Made by a program: the position numbers and the translations under genes
The notes under the pieces: generated by a model
What the model was told of the DNA's origin: nothing
Seen by the model: only the letters and a program-made list of their open reading frames with translations
Databases searched by the model: none
Part shown: positions 57,980-64,000 of the stretch, piece after piece
How the letters are laid out: the number at the start of each line of letters is the position of its first letter
Position numbering within the stretch: the first letter of the stretch is position 1
From: Aquilaria yunnanensis
Lineage: Eukaryota; Streptophyta; Magnoliopsida; Malvales; Thymelaeaceae
Reading direction: 5' to 3'
Assembly: GCA_039654915.1 (NCBI GenBank)
Contig: JBDJPA010000011.1
Span: 434,001 to 498,000, forward strand
Length of the DNA stretch: 64,000 nt

Positions 57980-58739
57980 TGAGCTGCTTTGAACGTTCCA
58001 AATTCGTGGATACCATTTTATGGATTCGGTTTTCTTCGTAAAAATGTTTCAAGTGGAAAGATTTTTAATTTAATACGGACCCCACTAGTTTTGTAGACCA
58101 TAAGCTTCTGATCCATTAGGGACCCCCTTGGCCATTGTACGTTCGACTTTCAACCCTAGGAGTTAGGACCTCCTCCTGCCATTTTGCCGTTTGCCTCTAT
58201 CTTCCATTTTTCTTCCGTTTTGTATTGTTCCATAAATAGTGCCACATATACTAAAAGATTTATACGCTTTCACCTTGTAAAATCTTAAGCCACAGTAAAG
58301 CTGGATTTATTAAATTCTCTGCATCAAATCACCTATTACCGCATAGAATTTTAAATCTAACAAAATTCTAATTCTATTCAGGAGAGCACTGTTAAACTAA
58401 ACTTTTTTGCCTTTTTTTTCAGTTGATTAAAACTTGACGTTTTTAAGCATATCCCGTTTCCGTGACGGCTAACGAATGATGAATATCGTGCCCAAATTGC
58501 AGGTTCCAAAACATTCATATGATTTTTGTTGTCCATGAACATTGTCCTCAAGGTACAGTCTAATTTCACAAGTCTTTATTTGGGCTAAAGGCTACAGTTC
58601 ACATCATAATCGCCACTATTTAACCCTAGGATTTACTTTACATCGGTACATTTTCCAAGGCTCAGGCCGTAGGCAGAAGTTAAGACAAGCTTATGCAACG
58701 GTAGGATGACTATACCAAAACTTGAACTCTCAGGCTCAA
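57980..58739. other. Intergenic region between thioredoxin and SBDS genes
   Basis: Holds the thioredoxin upstream region and the SBDS 3' flank. No gene is supported. Confidence 0.5.
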
Positions 58740-60829
58740 TCAAAATGAATAGTCCTTCAAATCTGCTCTGGAATCATCAATTTCCAAATTGGCAAAGCAT
58801 TCATCTGCAGAAAGAGGAGGGAGCTGCCGAGTTTTCCGTTTCAGATTGTGCTTGTGCCAGTCACTCTTGAAGTGTTCCCTATACTGCTTGGCGTCCCCTA
58901 CAAACGCATTGCATGTGCTGCACTTGTTTTGCTTTACCTCCCCCTCCCCAGTCTTGTTGCCTGCTGATACTGTCTGCTTTTGCAATTTCTCGCTTAGCTG
59001 AAGCACTGGATCTCCCAATTTCTTAGGCAATGCTGCTGGTACGGCATCAGTAGATTCAGTGTACGGAACAGAGTCCGCAGACTCCCTTTGATGTGAAGGT
59101 ACATCCTCATGATCATCATACTGATCAACCTGTGTGTCTCCTTCTGCATGTACTGACACAGAAAGAATGTCTAGTCTGCCTTGCACATTCCTCACATGCA
59201 TGTCACAGTCCCGGAAATAACCTGGGTCTATTTCACAAATCTGCAGAACAATTAAATCAGGTTAAGACCTCCTGGGGACTTGGAAGCAGAAAAGAATGTC
59301 ATGAAAAAACCAACAAGAAGATATACAAGGAGAACCAAACAAGCATATATGTGAGTTTCACTAGAAAACCCACAAATGTTTGAAAGCAAAAACAATAATG
59401 TATACAACTTGAAGCAACTGCAAGGTGATTCACCCAGATACAGACAAGTAGCAATCATTTCTCCAGTCCTGACAAGTCATCTGTACATGAATTGTGAACG
59501 TGAAAAGGAAGGACTCAATATAGTAGTGACATGAGATGGCATTTTGACATAGTTCTACTCTGTCACTTCTATGCCAGAGTTACAGCCACGCAAATAAGAA
59601 TCTTGTTTCCATTTAGCAAGTCTAGCTACCATCAGATAGAAATACTAAATACAACCTTCATAGTCCTTGATGCATGACTCTACAACATGATACAGGCTAA
59701 CCAGCTCCAGGAAGAGCTATTTACAAGCTAACAGAAAATACATATACTGCTTGAAATATCTTATCCGCAAACTCACTACAAAGCATTTCATGTCAAACTA
59801 GCCTTATTCTAATATACTACCAGTCTCAAGCGTACACATGAAACTGAAAAAAAAAAAAAAAAGCGAACTCATGTTGAGGTACTCAAACAACTTACAATTG
59901 ACAGCTGATTCCCAGATTCCTCCTTCGAGACAATGCTGGCATTCCAGGCATTTAGATTTTCAGATAGAGAAGAAAAATTCTGTTGAGGAACTACAAGTCG
60001 TAGTCTCATTGGCGACCGTTTGATAGGAAAATGCTTCTGGAGCTCGCGGATGACTTCCAATGCCTTAAAAAATTACCATCCCATTTAATCATTCAGGTAA
60101 TAAAAAAAAAAACAGAGAAGTGGAACCAACACCAAGATCCCCTAGAAATACGATGTAGTTTATCAGTCAACGATGAATCGGAAATCCCAAATCAATGACC
60201 AAAACAAAGTAAGAATCTACAGAACCACAAAGATGAACATATAACCAAATTCCAGGATTTAAGACAAAGAAATGGAACCACACCTGCTTCTTGGAGCTAC
60301 TATGGGGGTCAACAGCGAAATGGATTTCGTGCATGAGGCGCTCGATCATGCTGATAGTATAAGGGCGCTGAGTCTCGTGATTGATGGTTTTCTGCATAAC
60401 AATGGTAGCAATGTCCCGAAACTGACTCGAAAACTGCGACTCCCTCTCCTTCCCGGCGACCTGAAGCTCCCCTTTATCCAGAATTTCCAGACAAATCTTG
60501 GTCTGGTCGTCGGTCCCAAAGGCGGTGACCAAATCCTTGGTCTTCGCAAGAACTCCTTTGGAGACGTTTGAATACACCGTGTGCGACTGTAGCACCTCGT
60601 CCAGGTCCTTCTCTCTGTCGAGAAATCAGACGCATCAAAAGAAATCGTGAAGAAGGAGAGAGAGATTGAAGGAAGAAAGAAAGAGAGAGACTTACACGCG
60701 GGACCGCCATGAGAGGACCTTGTTCTTGTAGCAGGCGATCTCGAAGCGCATGCCGTGCTTCTTGAGACGAACAATCGCGACGTTCGTCAGCCGCTTCTGG
60801 CCGATCGGCTGAACCAGCGTCTTCGACAT
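58740..60829 (-). CDS. SBDS: SBDS ribosome maturation factor with plant C2H2 extension
   Basis: Four exons on the minus strand: 60,696-60,829, 60,284-60,614, 59,896-60,063 and 58,740-59,240. Phases agree and give 377 residues. The N-terminal SBDS (FYSH) domain (about 1-95) starts [20 protein letters not shown] and includes [15 protein letters not shown] and VYSNVSKG. The central domain (about 105-170) has [20 protein letters not shown] and [15 protein letters not shown]. The third domain includes [15 protein letters not shown] and [14 protein letters not shown]-terminal extension, absent from animal SBDS, carries a zinc finger with Cys318, Cys321, His334 and His340 (KCSTCNAF...[14 protein letters not shown]), then [14 protein letters not shown] works with EFL1 to release eIF6 from late 60S subunits in the cytoplasm. 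The start at 60,829 is set by the conserved MSKTLVQP. Confidence 0.94.
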
Positions 60830-61760
60830 CCTTCTACCTCTGCTTCGACCGAATCCGCCACTTTCCCGTTTATTGTTTCCACTCCGCTGCCTTCTCAACT
60901 TGTCCAAGGACGAAATGGATCATTCATTGGGTCAAAACCAAGCCCAACTTCTCGATGGTTCCGAAAGCCCATGCCATTGAGAGTAACAGGCCTCAAGTAT
61001 CAACCATGATACCAAGTGGCCAACAATTTTCTCTTATTTATTTACTTATTTTTTGGCAAATCCAATATCATCTGACACATACACAGTTGATCTACGAATC
61101 AGCTCAGCCAAGATTTGGTTCAGATCTTAGAAATCGATGCCTATTCCTCCAGTAATTGATTTGGGTCCAGCTATAACCATACTCATCCCTCTCAAACTTT
61201 AGAACTTGTAGTTGAGTTTTGATTATGAGGAACCTATCTAAGAATTTGCTCTAACTCCGCTGCATCCCTAGTATGGACTAACATACTTTTATTTGAAATC
61301 AACCAAATTTTACTAGGTATAGAAACGTTTTTTAAATTAAACCAAATAAACACAATCATACTTTCATCATTCCTGCATGTTCATATGCTTTCCTAAACTG
61401 CGAGTTGCTTTAATTACTGTTTATTTTTTAATGTATATTTTTGCATATATTCTTTATGCAATTGTATGTTATTAAGTATGTTCAGTTTGATCTGAGCGGC
61501 TTTGGAAAAGTGGTAAAAGAACACTAAAGGTAAATGAAATTCTGCTACAATGTTATTTAAAAGTTGATTGAAGTATTTTTCGGGTTCTAAAAAAACAGAC
61601 ATATCTATTCTCTATACTGTAGAATATATGTTACCCTACCTAGACTTATAAATATGCTTTTGTGTATCAAAAAGAAAAAAATAGTATGTTATGTTTGATA
61701 AATTACACTGTGGGCACCTTAGCACTGTTAGCAAATATATTGTTGTGTTTTTGTTGGCTT
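60830..61760. other. SBDS upstream region
   Basis: SBDS promoter/5' leader to about 60,930, then AT-rich intergenic DNA. No gene is supported. Confidence 0.45.
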
Positions 61761-61767
61761 TGATTTT

Positions 61768-62080
61768 AGATTGACGCTGAGGAATTGAACAGATCTTGTG
61801 AGAATGAAAAACTCAATGATCGTAGACAGCATCTCAGGAAGGTTGGATGGAAACCACCTCGACCGACCTTTGTTGAAGTCAATACTGCTGGAGCTTATGA
61901 GCCAAATGAAGTTGATGAAGTAGGCTTTGGCTTGGAGTACAAGCGGGTATAGTTTTGAAATCAGAGATGACCAGGGGAAGGTTGTTCACGCTAGAGATTC
62001 GGCTATGCAGGACATTTTTCAGACCTTCATCCTATTGACCTTGGAATCCTCAAGGCTACGCTGAGTTCTGTAAGGACGAG
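61768..62080 (+). pseudogene. RNase H-like domain fragment of a retroelement
   Basis: Plus-strand reading gives QHLRKVGWKPPRPTFVEVNT, AGAYEPNEVDEVGFGLEYKR, a stop near 61,950, then FEIRDDQGKVVHARDSAMQD. This is the 'WKPPxPGFxKxNxDGAxxPN...GxGxVIRDxxG' pattern of the RNase H-like domain that follows plant LINE-type reverse transcriptases. The first catalytic Asp (NxDGA) is Ala here, an insertion separates GFG from IRD, and a stop interrupts it. It is a dead fragment. No reverse transcriptase lies next to it. Confidence 0.7.
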
Positions 62081-62084
62081 TTTG

Positions 62085-62526
62085 GTCCTGTTGATTTGGC
62101 GTATGATCGTCCTATCTTCTTTCGCTTCTTACCTTCATAGTTGAATCTCATTGATTGCTTGGTTCTGGTTGAATTGGTTACAACTATGCTCGATTTTTTA
62201 TTTGATCCGCATGAAATGCAAGGTTTTTAAAACTTCTAATGCCAGATATCATAACAAAGGGTTAGTGCTGATTTCTTGATGTGAACGTATCCTTTCATTT
62301 TGAGCACTCTACTGTAGAAGAGATTTGTTATACCTGCAGAAGCAGTGAATCATAAAACTAGAAAGTAGAACCTCAGATCATTGGAAGAGCACGCAACACG
62401 TCCTATATTTGTTATCAACCGAGTCATGCAAAACTTACATCCAACCTGGTTCCATGAAAATATGGTTACAATGATCTCTATTACTTCACAGAAACGGAAA
62501 ATTGGTAATTCTGTAGTCTGATAATT
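62085..62526. other. GRAS gene 3' flank
   Basis: 3' untranslated and intergenic sequence downstream of the GRAS gene stop at 62,527. No other feature seen. Confidence 0.45.
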
Positions 62527-64000
62527 CTACATCCATGCAGAAGCAACAATCAAGCTTTTACCTTCCCATCCAAGATGAAGTGCGCTCAGCTCCTCCTTTG
62601 CCTTGTACCTGTCGCAATACTGCTGCTTGGTAAGCTTGTGGATCGTATCAATCACATTTTGGCTCACAGGACATGGGCGAAATCCAGCCATTGTCATCCT
62701 TGCCCTCCATTTCCCAGCAACCTCATAGCGCTCAATTCTTTCGTCTCCTTCACATGCTACAACGTTAACTATGTCTCGTGCAAGACACTGCTTTTCGACA
62801 TTCATCCTGTCCTGGCTGTCCCTAGGTAGAGTCACATCAAGAGACTCAAAAACCGCCGAATAATAATTATAGGCTTCAATAAACCTTGGGAAAAAGGGGG
62901 ACGTGTTAGTGTTCACATCTTGTTCCACAACTGTCACAAGTTTCGGATTCAATCCTCTAACAAAGCGCAGAAGTTGGTCACGCTCATTTATTGTTGAAAC
63001 ACTCTCATCTGGCATGTGGTGAAGTTGAAAAGCAAAGTTCACAACAAGTGCTTCACCTGGCCTGCAGTTAAGCATTGAAGGAGTAACAACTGAAGTCTTA
63101 GAGGGCACTGCATGAAACTCAAATGGCACCCCAAGTAGTTCTGCTAGCTTTTCCAGCCGTAGTCCTATGATTTTAAGTCCCCCTACAGAGCGTTGAACTG
63201 ATTCAGGATCATCAACCCCAGTTAACCTCAAATGCGGTGGCTCACCGGGCAGCTTTGCGAGCGTCTGTATCAGAGTAATGTATTGACTACCTTGATTTAT
63301 GTCAAAATCTACTATATGCACTCTCTTTTCATCTTTGATAGCCTCTATAATTGCACCATTAGCTGCAATAAATCCAAATTTGAAGCAAGGGCACACTTCA
63401 AACAGGATCTGCATAGCCGCAAGCTGATCAGAGGATGGGGGCTCTTTGCATTTCAAAGATTTATAAATGAACTTCCCTGAAGCAGCCATACGTGCAGCAA
63501 GACCTTCCACCATGTAGGCTGCAATTCTTTGAGATGGTTCTCCTTGAATAGAGACCATCTGACGAAGCTCATCTATTATGATCAATGCTTGCTCAGTGTT
63601 TCCTTCTGAGAGTGTACGAGCACAATTGACAAGTAATTGCTTAGGGGTCCGAGGAGATATGTGTGATGCTTCTTTGCTGCTACTGATGCTACTAAGGTAT
63701 GAATCTGATGAGCAAGACTCCTTCGGTGAGTCTTGCAGCAATTCATTCCTGTTTGGATCAGACCATTCACCATCTATGTCCATGCAAATATCAGCTTGAA
63801 ACATCATGTCATCCTCTTCTATAACATCACTATCATCAAGAAGTGCTCTCTCCAGTTCTTGAAGCTTCAATCTCATATTATCTCCACCTGACTCCACTAG
63901 AGCTGGGCTTTGATATTCCAGGTAATCTGATTCAAACTTGGATTGGTGGATAAAGGGGTTGAATCGGTTCTGATAGGTCATAGGAGAAGCCGAGCCACCT
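62527..64000 (-). CDS. SCL1: GRAS-family regulator, SCARECROW-LIKE 1 type (5' end outside window)
   Basis: One uninterrupted minus-strand frame runs to the window edge; an internal Met lies at 63,981 and the frame stays open beyond it (GGSASP before the Met), so the true start is probably outside. Numbering from that Met, residues 113-484 form the GRAS domain: leucine-rich region from TPKQLLVNCARTLSEGN, AYMVEGLAARMAASGK, the VHIVD motif at 221-225 within VHIVDFDINQGSQYITLI, the PFYRE-like region (PFFPRFIEAYNYYSAVFESL), RIERYEVAGKWRARM, and the C-terminal SAW segment ending LIVASAWM. Acid/Ser-rich sequence precedes it. The wording 'FEVCPCFKFGF.AANGAI.EAI' and 'EQDVNTNTSPFFPRFIEAY' matches SCL1 as I know it. 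GRAS proteins are nuclear transcriptional regulators; SCL1's own role is poorly defined. Intronless in the visible part, as usual. Confidence 0.92.
   Translation of the reverse strand, partial: GGSASPMTYQNRFNPFIHQSKFESDYLEYQSPALVESGGDNMRLKLQELERALLDDSDVIEEDDMMFQADICMDIDGEWSDPNRNELLQDSPKESCSSDSYLSSISSSKEASHISPRTPKQLLVNCARTLSEGNTEQALIIIDELRQMVSIQGEPSQRIAAYMVEGLAARMAASGKFIYKSLKCKEPPSSDQLAAMQILFEVCPCFKFGFIAANGAIIEAIKDEKRVHIVDFDINQGSQYITLIQTLAKLPGEPPHLRLTGVDDPESVQRSVGGLKIIGLRLEKLAELLGVPFEFHAVPSKTSVVTPSMLNCRPGEALVVNFAFQLHHMPDESVSTINERDQLLRFVRGLNPKLVTVVEQDVNTNTSPFFPRFIEAYNYYSAVFESLDVTLPRDSQDRMNVEKQCLARDIVNVVACEGDERIERYEVAGKWRARMTMAGFRPCPVSQNVIDTIHKLTKQQYCDRYKAKEELSALHLGWEGKSLIVASAWM

Overview
The window is nuclear DNA of a eudicot plant. 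Its genes have several GT-AG introns and plant-specific forms: a SWEET sugar transporter, the SEUSS co-repressor, a plastid m-type thioredoxin, SBDS with a plant zinc-finger tail, and a GRAS regulator. The intergenic space is AT-rich and packed with decayed transposons. A tandem pair of hairpins carrying the miR3954 core points to rosids, probably the Sapindales/Malvales side. The species cannot be named from sequence alone.

Layout. 1-3,060: a dead LINE relic (- strand) joined to an unrecognised segment. 4,481-7,185: a Mutator-like element with a second repeat inserted in its right inverted repeat. 7,480-9,400: SWEET1-type gene (+). 9,735-15,130: a minisatellite-bearing repeat and two long-TIR elements with GC-rich interiors. 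15,297-15,865: a probable small three-exon gene (-). 16,440-21,600: a CACTA end, a foldback MITE and a MULE transposase relic. 21,984-25,167: a hAT element with a perfect 8-bp target duplication. 25,432-27,292: a CACTA element with duplicated CAA and palindromic subterminal repeats. 27,826-29,627: a MULE with another MULE nested inside it, both with exact 9-bp duplications. 30,803-33,384: a second copy of the 5,633-7,091 repeat, interrupted by a CACTA element. 33,480-34,750: a MIR3954-like locus (-) with its own promoter. 35,000-47,950: mostly AT-rich intergenic DNA with small MITEs, a TIR element and a degenerate satellite. 48,120-64,000: a compact gene island with SEUSS (+), TRX-m (-), SBDS (-) and a GRAS/SCL1-like gene (-, running off the window).

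The genes serve unrelated household and regulatory roles: plasma-membrane glucose transport, transcriptional co-repression in development, plastid redox control, 60S ribosome maturation, and GRAS-type regulation. They share no operon-like logic. SEUSS and TRX-m are convergent. TRX-m, SBDS and SCL1 lie in the same orientation.

The most noteworthy locus is the tandem miR3954-like hairpin pair. Both hairpins keep the same one-base bulge in the putative mature arm, the geometry expected of a 22-nt miRNA. Upstream are a TATA box, a telo-box and three site II elements. The transposon history is also unusually readable, with four exact target-site duplications, two nested insertions, and one repeat pair that serves as a natural empty-site control.
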